A stretch of DNA of 64,000 bases from Paracoccaceae bacterium (GCA_020622085.1 JAHRYM010000002.1:1-64000), one strand, 5' to 3'; positions 47,030-56,120 are shown, counted from the stretch's first letter. Translations and numbers: made by a program. Notes: a model not told the origin generated them from the sequence alone.

Positions 47030-48725
47030 CGGCACCCGCGCCAGGATCCTCGAGGCCGGCAAGGGCGAGCCGGTGCTGCTGGTCCACGGCGTCGGCATGC
47101 GGGCCGAAGCCTGGGGTCCGCAGGTCACGGCACTATCGGCCGACCATCATGTGATCGCGGTCGACATGCCGGGCCATGGTGGCAGCGACCTGCTGGCCGA
47201 TGGCGCGGGCTTGCCCGACTATGTCGCCTGGGCCGCGAGGGTGGTGCAGGCACTGGGGCTTGGTCCGGTGAGCGTTGCCGGACATTCTATGGGGGCGCTG
47301 GTCGCCGCAGGCCTTGCCGCCGATCACCCCGATCTGGTGTGCCGGCTGGCGGTACTGAACGCGGTCCAGTGCCGAAGCCCCGAGGCGCGGGCGGCGGTTC
47401 TGGCACGTGCCGAAGAAATCGCGCGCGGCGAAGGCGACGCAGAGGTGCCGCTGGCGCGCTGGTTCGGCGATACGACGGTCGATCTGGCCGTGCGACCGAA
47501 GGTTGCCGAGTGGCTGCGCGGCGTCGATGCCCGGGGATATGCCGCCGCCTATCGCGCCTTCGCCGAGGGCGACCGCGTCCATGCCGGGCGCTGGGACGAA
47601 ATCCGGTGCCCGGTCCTCGCGTTGACCGGCGGGGGTGATGCCAATTCGACCCCTGAAATGACCCGCGCCATCGCAAAGGCCGCACCCCGGGGCGAGGCGG
47701 TGATCGTCGAAGGTCATCGCCACATGGTCAACCTGACAGCGCCCGAAGCCGTCACGGACGCGCTGCGGCACTGGCTGGGCCGCCCCCGGGTCGAGTCGCG
47801 CACGGACCCGACCCAACCGCGAAGGCTGCGGGATGCCTTCGGCACCTTCATGACCGGGGTCACGGTTGTCACCGCCATGGATGCGCAAGGCAATCCGCTG
47901 GGCTTCACGGCCAATTCCTTCTCGTCGATCTCGCTTGATCCGCCACTTCTGATGGTCTCGATCTCGCGCCGGTCGCTCAATCATGGGGCCTTCGTCGCAG
48001 GGCGGGGCTTTGCGGTGAATATCCTGTCGGAAGGCCAGAAGGACATATCGGCGACCTTCGCGCGCCCCGTGGCGGACCGCTTTGCCGATGTCCGCTGGCG
48101 GCGTGGCCCGGAAGGATCGCCCCTGATCGCCGGCACATCCGCCTGGTTCGACTGCCAGCTTCAGCAGACGGTCGAGGCGGGTGACCATACCATCCTCATC
48201 GGCAAGATCGCGGCATTTGACGCCGCACAGGCGGCCGGGCTTGGCTATTATCGCGGCAACTACTTCACCCCGGCCGAAACGGCCGTCAATCTGCCCACCG
48301 GGCCGGATGTAGTGATTTCGGCGGTGCTGGAACGCGCGGGCGAAGTGCTTCTGGTCGATGACGGGGCTGGCGGACTGACCCTGCCCGTGGCCCGCGTGGG
48401 CCGCGAGGGGGTGCAGGCGGCGCTGGAGGCCCTGATCGGGCAGACCGGCGTCCCGGCCTCGCCCGGTTTCATCTATGCCGTCTATGAAGACGTGGCGCGC
48501 GGCCATCAGCACATTGCCTTCCTTTGCCCCGCCGCAGAGGGCAAGCCCCGGCGCGGCGCCTTTGTCGATCCCGCGCGTGGGGATATGTCGGATGTGACCG
48601 ATCCGGCGATGCGCATCATGCTTGAACGGCTTGGCACCGAAAGCCGGATGGGCAACTACGGCATCTATTTCGGAAACCAGGAGCGCGGGCGCGTCGAGCC
48701 GATCCGCGAAAGGACAGGGCCATGA
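47001..48725 (+). CDS. Fusion protein: alpha/beta hydrolase, flavin reductase and Nudix-like domain
   Basis: A 574-residue protein with three parts. Residues 5-262 are an alpha/beta hydrolase with nucleophile S96 (AGHSMGAL), likely acid D213 and H239 (VEGHRHMVN). Residues 275-425 are a flavin reductase of the RutF/HpaC type, with MTGVTVVTAM, GFTANSFSSISLDPPLLMVS and YYRGNYFTP. Residues 433-574 look like a Nudix fold with an eroded Nudix box (LPVARVGREGVQAALEALIG lacks the REUXEE core). In the Rut uracil pathway the hydrolase (RutD) and flavin reductase (RutF) are separate, so this is a fusion of analogous partners. The reductase should feed reduced FMN to the monooxygenase gene that follows, which overlaps it by four bases (ATGA). 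Confidence 0.85.
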   Translation: MMSRILLLSDGTRARILEAGKGEPVLLVHGVGMRAEAWGPQVTALSADHHVIAVDMPGHGGSDLLADGAGLPDYVAWAARVVQALGLGPVSVAGHSMGALVAAGLAADHPDLVCRLAVLNAVQCRSPEARAAVLARAEEIARGEGDAEVPLARWFGDTTVDLAVRPKVAEWLRGVDARGYAAAYRAFAEGDRVHAGRWDEIRCPVLALTGGGDANSTPEMTRAIAKAAPRGEAVIVEGHRHMVNLTAPEAVTDALRHWLGRPRVESRTDPTQPRRLRDAFGTFMTGVTVVTAMDAQGNPLGFTANSFSSISLDPPLLMVSISRRSLNHGAFVAGRGFAVNILSEGQKDISATFARPVADRFADVRWRRGPEGSPLIAGTSAWFDCQLQQTVEAGDHTILIGKIAAFDAAQAAGLGYYRGNYFTPAETAVNLPTGPDVVISAVLERAGEVLLVDDGAGGLTLPVARVGREGVQAALEALIGQTGVPASPGFIYAVYEDVARGHQHIAFLCPAAEGKPRRGAFVDPARGDMSDVTDPAMRIMLERLGTESRMGNYGIYFGNQERGRVEPIRERTGP

Positions 48726-49759
48726 AATTTTCGCTGTTCATCCACATGGAGCGTGTGAACCCCGCCGAACGCGAGGCCCGGCTTTACCACGAGATGCTGG
48801 AGTTGTGCCACATGGCCGACGAAGGCGGCATGTGCGCGATCTGGACGGGCGAACACCACGGCATGAGCTTCACCATCGCGCCGAACCCGTTCCTGAACCT
48901 TGTGGACCTCGCGCGGCGAACAAGGAACGTCCGGCTGGGAACCGGCACCGTCATCGCCCCCTTCTGGCATCCGATCAAGCTGGCGGGCGAGGCGGCGATG
49001 GCCGACATCATCATGGACGGACGGCTGGACCTGGGGATCGCGCGCGGCGCCTATACCTTTGAATACGATCGCATCATGCCCGGTCTTGATGCCTGGAACG
49101 CGGGTGGTCGGATGCGCGAACTGATCCCCGCAATCAAGGGGCTCTGGCAGGGTGACTATGCCCACGACGGCCAATACTGGCAGTTTCCCGCGACCACTTC
49201 GGCGCCATTGCCTTTGCAGCAGCCCCATCCGCCTATCTGGGTGGCCTCGCGCGACCCCAACAGCCATGAATTTGCCGTGTCGCAGGGCTGCAACGTGCAG
49301 GTGACCCCGCTTCATCAGCCGCATGAGGAAGTCGTCGGACTGATGGAGCGGTTCAACGCGGCCTGCACCGCCAATCCGCTGATCCCGAGGCCGAAGATCA
49401 TGGTCCTCCAGCACGGCTATGTCGCCAGCGATGCCGCCGATGCCGATCTGGCGGCGCGCGAACTCAATGCCTTCTACAATTATTTCGGGGCCTGGTTCCT
49501 GAACAGGCGCCCGGTCCACAAGGGGCTGATCAAGCCCCTGACACCCGAGGAAATCGCCGCTCATCCCTTTTACACGCCAGATGCGATGCGCAAGAACCTG
49601 CTGATCGGCGAAAAGTCCGAGGTGATCGAGCGGCTGAAGGCGATCGAGGAACTGGGGTATGATGAATTCTCGCTCTGGATCGACAGCGGCATGAGCTTTG
49701 CGCGCAAGCGCGACTCGCTCCGGCGCTTCATCGAGGACGTGATGCCCGCCTTCGCCTGA
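48722..49759 (+). CDS. Luciferase-like (LLM) flavin-dependent monooxygenase
   Basis: A 345-residue TIM-barrel monooxygenase using free reduced flavin. Family marks are MKFSLFIHMERVNP, IWTGEHHGMSFTIAPNPF, RLGTGTVIAPFWHPIKLAGE and GRLDLGIARGAYTFEYDRI, with PPIWVASRDPNSHEFA further on. The stretch NYFGAWFLNRRPVHKGLI is not one I know from RutA, SsuD or LuxA. The start overlaps the flavin reductase fusion gene, so this is a two-component system made as adjacent partners. Likely chemistry is oxygen insertion or oxidative C-N/C-C cleavage of an unknown substrate. Confidence 0.9.
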   Translation: MKFSLFIHMERVNPAEREARLYHEMLELCHMADEGGMCAIWTGEHHGMSFTIAPNPFLNLVDLARRTRNVRLGTGTVIAPFWHPIKLAGEAAMADIIMDGRLDLGIARGAYTFEYDRIMPGLDAWNAGGRMRELIPAIKGLWQGDYAHDGQYWQFPATTSAPLPLQQPHPPIWVASRDPNSHEFAVSQGCNVQVTPLHQPHEEVVGLMERFNAACTANPLIPRPKIMVLQHGYVASDAADADLAARELNAFYNYFGAWFLNRRPVHKGLIKPLTPEEIAAHPFYTPDAMRKNLLIGEKSEVIERLKAIEELGYDEFSLWIDSGMSFARKRDSLRRFIEDVMPAFA

Positions 49760-49769
49760 GGAGACAGCG

Positions 49770-51233
49770 ATGGAGAGTTTCCAGCACTATATCGACGGGG
49801 TATTCGAAGATGGCGCGTCGCACTTCGAAAGCCTTAACCCCGCCAGCGGGCGCCCCTGGGCGCGGATGCCCGAGGCCGGCCCCGCCGATGTGGACCGTGC
49901 AGCAAGGGCCGCCGATCGCGCCTTCCGGTCGACCGCATGGGCCGGGCTGACCGCCAGCGCCCGCGGCCGGCTGCTCTTGCGCCTTGCCGATCTGGTTCAG
50001 GCTGCCGCGCCGCGTCTGGCCGAACTTGAAACCCGCGACACCGGCAAGATCATCCGCGAGACATCGGCCCAGATCGCCTATGTCGCCGATTACTACCGCT
50101 ATTACGCGGGCCTTGCCGACAAGATCGAAGGCGCGCACCTGCCCATCGACAAGCCCGATATGGAAGTCTGGCTGCGGCGCGAACCGGTGGGGGTCGTCGC
50201 CGCCATCGTGCCCTGGAACAGCCAGCTTTTCCTGTCTGCGGTCAAGCTGGGGCCGGCGCTGGCGGCGGGCTGCACCATCGTTCTCAAGGCCAGCGAGGAT
50301 GGCCCCGCGCCGCTTCTGGAATTTGCGCGGCTGGTCCATGAGGCGGGATTTCCGCCGGGTGTCGTCAATATCCTGACCGGCGGCGCCGAGGCAGGCGCCG
50401 CATTGACCCGCCACCCGATGGTCGCGCATGTCGCCTTTACCGGCGGGCCGGAAACCGCGCGCCACATCCTGCGCAATTCGGCCGAGAACCTGGCGAAGAC
50501 CTCGCTGGAACTGGGGGGCAAGTCGCCCTTCATCGTCTTTGAGGACGCCGATATCGAAAGCGCCGCCAATGCCCAGGTCGCCGGCATCTTCGCCGCAACG
50601 GGGCAAAGCTGCGTGGCCGGATCGCGCCTTCTGGTGCAGCGGGGCGCCCGGGACGCGATGCTCGAACGACTGAAGGCCAGCGCCGAGGCGGCAAGGATCG
50701 GGCCGCCCGCCGACGGGGCCACCGAGATAGGCCCCCTGTGCACGAAACGCCAGCGTGACCGAATCGCGGTGATCGTTGCGGATTCGGTCGCGGCCGGGGC
50801 GCGGATCATCACCGGCGGGAAGGTGCCACCGGGCGAGGGCTTTTTCTACCCGCCGACGATCCTTGACTGCACGGACGCGCCCGAGGCGCCTTGCATCACG
50901 CAGGAACTGTTCGGGCCGGTGCTGTCGGTCCAGGCCTTCGATACCGAAGACGCGGCGCTGGCCCTTGCCAACGCCACGCCCTACGGGCTTGCCTCCGGCG
51001 TCTTCACCCGCAGCCTGACGCGGGCACACCGGATGGTGCGGGGGATCCGTGCCGGCATCGTCTGGATCAATACCTACCGCGCCGTCTCGCCGATCGCGCC
51101 CTTCGGCGGACTCGGCCTGTCGGGTCACGGCCGCGAAGGCGGCATGGCGGCGGCGCTGGACTACACGACGGTGAAGACCGTCTGGCTGCGCACCTCGGAC
51201 GATCCGATCCCCGATCCCTTCGTCATGCGCTGA
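49770..51233 (+). CDS. NAD(P)-dependent aldehyde dehydrogenase
   Basis: A 487-residue ALDH superfamily enzyme with N150 (VPWNSQ), E247 (LELGGKSPFIVF) and catalytic C281 (GQSCVAGSRLLVQ). The tail motif PIAPFGGLGLSGHGREGG is typical. It is ten bases after the monooxygenase stop and is last in the operon. It should oxidise an aldehyde released by the upstream steps to an acid. It resembles betaine-, semialdehyde- or vanillin-type dehydrogenases equally, so the substrate is open. Confidence 0.92.
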   Translation: MESFQHYIDGVFEDGASHFESLNPASGRPWARMPEAGPADVDRAARAADRAFRSTAWAGLTASARGRLLLRLADLVQAAAPRLAELETRDTGKIIRETSAQIAYVADYYRYYAGLADKIEGAHLPIDKPDMEVWLRREPVGVVAAIVPWNSQLFLSAVKLGPALAAGCTIVLKASEDGPAPLLEFARLVHEAGFPPGVVNILTGGAEAGAALTRHPMVAHVAFTGGPETARHILRNSAENLAKTSLELGGKSPFIVFEDADIESAANAQVAGIFAATGQSCVAGSRLLVQRGARDAMLERLKASAEAARIGPPADGATEIGPLCTKRQRDRIAVIVADSVAAGARIITGGKVPPGEGFFYPPTILDCTDAPEAPCITQELFGPVLSVQAFDTEDAALALANATPYGLASGVFTRSLTRAHRMVRGIRAGIVWINTYRAVSPIAPFGGLGLSGHGREGGMAAALDYTTVKTVWLRTSDDPIPDPFVMR

Positions 51234-51418
51234 CCGGGCGCCGGCACGGGCACGACAGCCCCGCCAAAAACGGCCACGACGCGATCTGGCAGCGACCCGA
51301 TCTGCCCGCGCAGGCGCGAGGCCCGGGCAGCCCTGGTTCCGGCGCAGTTCGCTTGTCCCTTGATTCTGCGCCGTATCCTGTCAGGCTTGGCGCGCATGAC
51401 AGACGCGGCACCGACAAG

Positions 51419-51781
51419 ATGAGTCGCCTTGAAGCATCCTTGCGCCAGTATTTCGAACCAGAGCGGCGCGCGTGGCGCGGCGACATGGCGCTTTCCAGCG
51501 TGTTCTGGGGCTATGGCGTGGGCACAAGCGCCGTGCTTGCGGTGCTTCATGCAACGGCGCTTGATCAGGGGCAGCTTCTTTTCCAGCAGATCCTGGTCCT
51601 GGCTTCTGCCGCCTACACCGCCTGGATCGTGGTGGCGATCTGGCGCTCGGCGGCCAACGCCGCGCCCTTCTGGGGCAGCCTCGCGCGGTGGCTGACCGTC
51701 GCCTGGGCGCTGAACAGCGGCCTTGTCCTCTTTTTCCTGCAGATCGACCTGATGCTTCGCTTCATGGAGGCAGCACGATGA
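51419..51781 (+). CDS. Small three-helix membrane protein, unknown function
   Basis: A 120-residue protein with an amphipathic N-terminus (SRLEASLRQYFEPERRAWRG) and three hydrophobic segments: SVFWGYGVGTSAVLAVLHAT, LFQQILVLASAAYTAWIVVA and LTVAWALNSGLVLFFLQIDL. The start ATG 51419 is the first reasonable one after a 185-base gap from the ALDH gene. It overlaps the next gene by four bases (ATGA), which suggests a functional pair with the SLAC1/TDT-like protein. I do not recognise the family. Confidence 0.68.
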   Translation: MSRLEASLRQYFEPERRAWRGDMALSSVFWGYGVGTSAVLAVLHATALDQGQLLFQQILVLASAAYTAWIVVAIWRSAANAAPFWGSLARWLTVAWALNSGLVLFFLQIDLMLRFMEAAR

Positions 51782-52887
51782 CCGGTAATGACGACATACG
51801 CATCGCGGCCGTGGCGCCCGGCCCCGGCGACAGGCTCCGTGCCGCCATCCTGGACGGTGCGGCATCGCTGTTTCCGGGGTATTTCGCATTGGTTATGGCG
51901 ACAGGCGTGGTGTCGATCGCCTGTCATTTCATGGGGTTGCGGCCCATTGCCCTGGCACTGATCGTGGTCAACTGGATCGCCTGGCCCGCGCTTTGGGCGC
52001 TGACCATCGTGCGGGCGGTGCGCTTCCCCGACCGGCTGTTGCGCGATATCTCGGACCACCAGCGCGCGCCGGGCTTCTTCACCATCGTCGCGGGAACCTG
52101 CGTGCTGGGCACACAGAACGTGGTGGTGATCAAGGCCATCGCCATCGGCACGGTGCTGTGGTGGCTGGGGCTGATCCTTTGGTTCGTGATCATGTATACC
52201 TTCTTTACCGCCGTCACGGTCCGGGCGCGCAAACCCTCGCTCGCCCGCGGCATCAACGGGGCCTGGCTGATCGCCGCAGTCTCGACACAGGCAGTCGTCG
52301 TGCTGCGCGGGGTGATCGACGTCGCCTCCCCGCCCCCGGATGTGGTGCAGTTCCAGGTGATCGCCATGTTCCTGATCGGCTGCATGCTTTATCTGGCCAT
52401 CATCCCGCTGATCTTCTACCGCCTGACCTTCGTGCCGATGCACCGCGAGGATTTCAGCCCGCCCTACTGGATCAACATGGGGGCGGTGGCGATCACGGCG
52501 CTTGCCGGGTCGATCCTGATCCTGCGCGGCGATACATGGCCGCTGCTCGGGCCGATCCTGCCCTTCCTGCGCGGCTTCACCTTCTTTTTCTGGGCCGTGG
52601 CAAGCTGGTGGATCCCGTTCCTGTTCGGGCTGGTTCTCTGGCGATACGTCTGGATGCGCGACCGCTTCACCTATGAACCGGCGATCTGGGGCATGGTCTT
52701 CCCACTGGCGATGTATACGACCAGCACCTATCAGTTCGATCGCGCCATGGGCTACGGTTTCCTTGATCCGGTCCCCCGGGTGCTGGTCTTTGTCGCCCTC
52801 GCTGCCTGGGGGCTGGGGATGATCGGGCTCATCCGGCGGATCCTGCGCCCACTCCGGGGCCAACCCGCACCCCGGAGCATCGCCTGA
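51778..52887 (+). CDS. TDT/SLAC1-like (TehA family) membrane protein
   Basis: A 369-residue protein with about ten hydrophobic segments. The start of the fold, LFPGYFALVMATGVVSIACH, is the signature of the tellurite-resistance/dicarboxylate transporter and SLAC1 anion channel superfamily. Later segments include LGLILWFVIMYTFFTAVTV, FQVIAMFLIGCMLYLAIIPL and FFWAVASWWIPFLFGLVLW. It might pass an anion such as a carboxylate, sulfite, nitrate or chloride. It is coupled to the small membrane protein gene upstream and convergent with the creatinase-linked importer. Confidence 0.78.
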   Translation: MTGNDDIRIAAVAPGPGDRLRAAILDGAASLFPGYFALVMATGVVSIACHFMGLRPIALALIVVNWIAWPALWALTIVRAVRFPDRLLRDISDHQRAPGFFTIVAGTCVLGTQNVVVIKAIAIGTVLWWLGLILWFVIMYTFFTAVTVRARKPSLARGINGAWLIAAVSTQAVVVLRGVIDVASPPPDVVQFQVIAMFLIGCMLYLAIIPLIFYRLTFVPMHREDFSPPYWINMGAVAITALAGSILILRGDTWPLLGPILPFLRGFTFFFWAVASWWIPFLFGLVLWRYVWMRDRFTYEPAIWGMVFPLAMYTTSTYQFDRAMGYGFLDPVPRVLVFVALAAWGLGMIGLIRRILRPLRGQPAPRSIA

Positions 52888-52905
52888 AGTTCCCGATCCG
52901 GCGAT

Positions 52906-53715
52906 CTATCTTGTCTTCTTGCGCGTGAGCAGCGCCAGCGCCACGAACAGAAGGATCGACAGGGTCAGAAGCATGGTCGCCGCTGCCATGATCGTCGGGT
53001 TGATCTGGTCGCGGATGCCCGAGAACATCTGCACCGGCAGCGTGCGCTGTTCGGCCGCCGTCAGGAACAGCGCCACCACCACTTCGTCGAACGAGGTGGC
53101 AAAGGCGAAGATCGCGCCGGAAACCATGCCGGGCAGGATGTTGGGCAACGTCACCCGGAAAAACGCCGACAGGCCCGAGGCGCCAAGACTGTGTGCGGCG
53201 CGGGTCAGGTTGGTGTCATAGGTCGAAAGCGTGGCGGTGACGGTGATCACCACGAAGGGCGTCGCCAGCGCGGTATGGGCAAACACCAGCCCCGCGCGGG
53301 TGTTGGTCAGGCCGAACTGGCCAAAGAACAGGTAACTGCCCACCGCGACAATGACGATCGGCACGATCATCGGCGAGATCAGAAGCGCCATGATCGCCCG
53401 GCGGTAGGGGAAATCCGGCCGCGCGATCCCCAGCGCGGCCAGTGTGCCCAGGGTGGTGGCGAGGATCGTGGTCAGGACGGCGGCAACCGCGCTGTTGACC
53501 ATGGCATTGAACCAGCGCGGGTTGCCGAACAGGTCTTCATACCAGCGCAGCGAATATTCCCGCACCGGCAGGGTGAAGAACGGATCCTTGGAAAACGACA
53601 GCGGCACGATGATGAACAGCGGCGCGATCAGGAACAGCAGGACCGCGACCGCGAAGCCGACCACAAGGATCCGCGACAGGCGCTCGGACGGGGTTGCGTA
53701 GGACGGTAGCCACAT
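52906..53715 (-). CDS. Spermidine/putrescine-type ABC importer, permease (PotC-like), creatinase-linked
   Basis: A 269-residue inner-membrane permease with six hydrophobic segments and the EAA loop AAHSLGASGLSAFFRVTLPN. The start YATPSERLSRILVVGFAVAV and the tail ATMLLTLSILLFVALALL are typical. It is the last gene of the five-gene creatinase operon, six bases after the PotB-like gene. By family it pairs with that permease to form the channel. The substrate is inferred from creatinase, not shown. Confidence 0.92.
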   Translation of the reverse strand: MWLPSYATPSERLSRILVVGFAVAVLLFLIAPLFIIVPLSFSKDPFFTLPVREYSLRWYEDLFGNPRWFNAMVNSAVAAVLTTILATTLGTLAALGIARPDFPYRRAIMALLISPMIVPIVIVAVGSYLFFGQFGLTNTRAGLVFAHTALATPFVVITVTATLSTYDTNLTRAAHSLGASGLSAFFRVTLPNILPGMVSGAIFAFATSFDEVVVALFLTAAEQRTLPVQMFSGIRDQINPTIMAAATMLLTLSILLFVALALLTRKKTR

Positions 53716-53721
53716 GATGGA

Positions 53722-54966
53722 TTACCCCAGTTTGATCTTGTCGGCGCCGACAAGGCGCAGGAACAGCCCGTAGATCGCCAGCGTCACCAGCAAGAGGACG
53801 ACACCCAGCGCGGCAGCAAGGCCCCAGTTCAGGTCGCGGTTGATGTAGACGGCGATGAAGTTAGACACCATCTGGTCCTGCGGCCCGCCGACCAGCGCGG
53901 GGGTGATGTAATAGCCCAGCGACAGGATGAAGGTCATCAGGCAGCCCGCCACAACTCCGGGCAGGGTCTGCGGTGCATAGATCCGCCAGAAGGCCGAGGT
54001 CGGCCCCGCACCAAGCGAGCGGGCCGCGCGCAATTGCGTGGGCTGGATCGCGCGCATCACCGAATAGATCGGCAGGATGGTGAAGGGCAGCTGGATATGG
54101 GTCATCGCGGTGACGGTGCCGACGCGGGTGAAGATCAGTTGTATCTTTTCCGTTGTCAGGTGCAGCGCCATGAGAACCGAATTGATCACCCCGTCCGATT
54201 GCAGCAGCACCACCCAGGCGGTCGTGCGCACCAGAAGCGAGGTCCAGAGCGGCAAGAGCACCATCAGCATCATCACCGCCGCGATGGTCTTTGGTGCGAT
54301 GGTCAGCACATAGGCGACCGGATAGCCAAGGATCAGCGTCAGTGCCGTGACCATCCCCGCCACCAGAAGCGTGCGCCCAAGGACCGGAAGGAAGATCGCC
54401 TGATCCGGGGCCACGCGCTCGATACCGCCCGTGGGCGCCTGTTTCAGGTCGACAGCCGTCATCAGGTAATAGGGCGTGAGACCCGCGCCGTTGCGCTGGA
54501 TCACCGCCCAGGTCGCCGGATCCGCCCAGATGCCGCCCTGTTCAAGGAATTTCTCGCGGTAGGGTCCGGTCTCGAGCCCCGCCGCCATCCGCGATGCGGC
54601 CAGCATCTTGCTGCGCATGCCCGGGATTTCATAGTTCAGCCGCTTGCCCACCAGGGCGGCGGTGCTGTCTTCCTTGGCCTGTTTCAGATCGGCGGCCAAT
54701 GCGGCAAAGACCGGCTCATCCGGGGTCGAGGTGCCATCCCAGCCCTCCAGCGCCGCAAGCGTTCGCGGCAGGACGCTCTGGGTTTCGGGGTTGTCGACCG
54801 CTGTCACCAGCAGATAGAGGATCGGCGCCACGAAGGCGACCAGAAGGAAGGCCACGAGCGGCAGCGCCAGCGAAAACGCCGCCCGGCGGGCCGGACGCGC
54901 GGCGCGGCGCACCGCCATGAAGGTCTGGATCCGCTCGATGTCGACCGGTTGGGTCGTGCGCTGCAT
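53722..54966 (-). CDS. Spermidine/putrescine-type ABC importer, permease (PotB-like) with a long periplasmic loop
   Basis: A 414-residue permease. After the first membrane segment (LALPLVAFLLVAFVAPILYL), residues 58-190 form a large hydrophilic, presumably periplasmic loop (for example MRSKMLAASRMAAGLETGPY), then the usual five segments follow. The EAA loop is AARSLGAGPTSAFWRIYAPQ. Plain PotB is about 280 residues, so the loop is an addition, seen in some alphaproteobacterial homologues. It starts three bases after the ATPase stop. Confidence 0.9.
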   Translation of the reverse strand: MQRTTQPVDIERIQTFMAVRRAARPARRAAFSLALPLVAFLLVAFVAPILYLLVTAVDNPETQSVLPRTLAALEGWDGTSTPDEPVFAALAADLKQAKEDSTAALVGKRLNYEIPGMRSKMLAASRMAAGLETGPYREKFLEQGGIWADPATWAVIQRNGAGLTPYYLMTAVDLKQAPTGGIERVAPDQAIFLPVLGRTLLVAGMVTALTLILGYPVAYVLTIAPKTIAAVMMLMVLLPLWTSLLVRTTAWVVLLQSDGVINSVLMALHLTTEKIQLIFTRVGTVTAMTHIQLPFTILPIYSVMRAIQPTQLRAARSLGAGPTSAFWRIYAPQTLPGVVAGCLMTFILSLGYYITPALVGGPQDQMVSNFIAVYINRDLNWGLAAALGVVLLLVTLAIYGLFLRLVGADKIKLG

Positions 54967-54969
54967 CGC

Positions 54970-56091
54970 TCAGCCCTCCAGCAGGCGGCAATCGGCCGCG
55001 TTGCAGGAAAGATGCACGGTTTCGCCGGGTTTGAAGCCACGGGCAGCAGAAACCGGGATGCGCGCGGTCACGGCCTGGCCTGCAAAGGCCGTCACCGAAA
55101 GCCGAAGGTGATCGCCAAGGAAAAACACTTCGGTGACCGTGCCGGAAAAGAGGTTCGTGCCCGGCGCCGGCTGGCCATCCGCCTGCGCGATGTTTTCGGG
55201 GCGCACCGACAGCGACAGATCGCCCCCCGCCGATGCCTGCGCGGCGCCTGCGGATTTCAGGATGCTGCCATCCGCCATCCGCACCACGGCCAGCCCGTTT
55301 TCATGGCCGACCAGCGTGCAGGGCATGGTGTTGTTTTCCCCGATGAACCCGGCGACGAAGCGGTTTTCCGGCGCATTGTAAAGCGTCTTCGGATCGGCAA
55401 GCTGCTGGATGCGGCCGTCGTGGAAGACGGCGATGCGGTCCGACATGGTCAGGGCCTCGGACTGGTCATGCGTGACATAGACCATGGTGATCCCGAGCGA
55501 GGTCTGCAGGTGCTTGATCTCGATCTGCATGCGCTCGCGCAACTGTTTGTCGAGCGCGCCAAGCGGTTCGTCCATCAGCACAAGCGAGGGCTCGAACACC
55601 AGGGCGCGTGCCAGCGCCACCCGCTGCTGCTGGCCGCCCGACAATTGCGCCGGCCGCCGGTCGCCCATCGCCTCAAGGCTGACGCGGCCAAGCGCGCGCG
55701 CCACCTTTTCACGCGCGGCCTCGCCCTTGATGCCACGGTAGCGCAGCGGGAAGCCCACGTTTTCCGCCACCGTCATGTGGGGGAACAGCGCATAATTCTG
55801 GAAGACGAAGCCGATGTTGCGCTTTTCAGGGGGAAGCCGTTCGACCGGCTTGCCGTCAAGCATGATCTGCCCCAGCGTCGGGCGCTCGAACCCGCCCAGC
55901 ATCATCAGCGTGGTGGTCTTGCCCGAGCCCGAAGGCCCGAGCATGGTCAGGAATTCGCCCTTGGCGACATCCAGATTGAGGTCTTTGACCACATAATGGA
56001 TGCCGTCATAGGATTTCTTGACCTGGGTAAAGCGGACGAGCGCATCACTGCTCCTGCCTCCCGCATGCGTTCCGGTCTGCATGGATGCCAT
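54970..56091 (-). CDS. Spermidine/putrescine-type ABC importer, ATP-binding protein (PotA-like)
   Basis: A 373-residue ATPase with Walker A GPSGSGKTTT, VFQNYALFPHMTV, signature [15 protein letters not shown], Walker B SLVLMDEPLGALDK and H-loop VTHDQSEAL. The C-terminal TOBE domain (about 280-373) begins around SLSVRPENIAQADG and ends with VHLSCNAADCRLLEG. GGAGGG precedes the ATG. It sits between the binding-protein and permease genes. Confidence 0.95.
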   Translation of the reverse strand: MASMQTGTHAGGRSSDALVRFTQVKKSYDGIHYVVKDLNLDVAKGEFLTMLGPSGSGKTTTLMMLGGFERPTLGQIMLDGKPVERLPPEKRNIGFVFQNYALFPHMTVAENVGFPLRYRGIKGEAAREKVARALGRVSLEAMGDRRPAQLSGGQQQRVALARALVFEPSLVLMDEPLGALDKQLRERMQIEIKHLQTSLGITMVYVTHDQSEALTMSDRIAVFHDGRIQQLADPKTLYNAPENRFVAGFIGENNTMPCTLVGHENGLAVVRMADGSILKSAGAAQASAGGDLSLSVRPENIAQADGQPAPGTNLFSGTVTEVFFLGDHLRLSVTAFAGQAVTARIPVSAARGFKPGETVHLSCNAADCRLLEG

Positions 56092-56120
56092 GATGCGCCC
56101 TCCCTGTTTTTCGGTCCGAA

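Noticed and set aside
48722-49759. Calling the LLM monooxygenase RutA
   Set aside because: The neighbours lack RutB and RutC and the sequence does not show RutA-specific features I can recall, so only the mechanism class is claimed.
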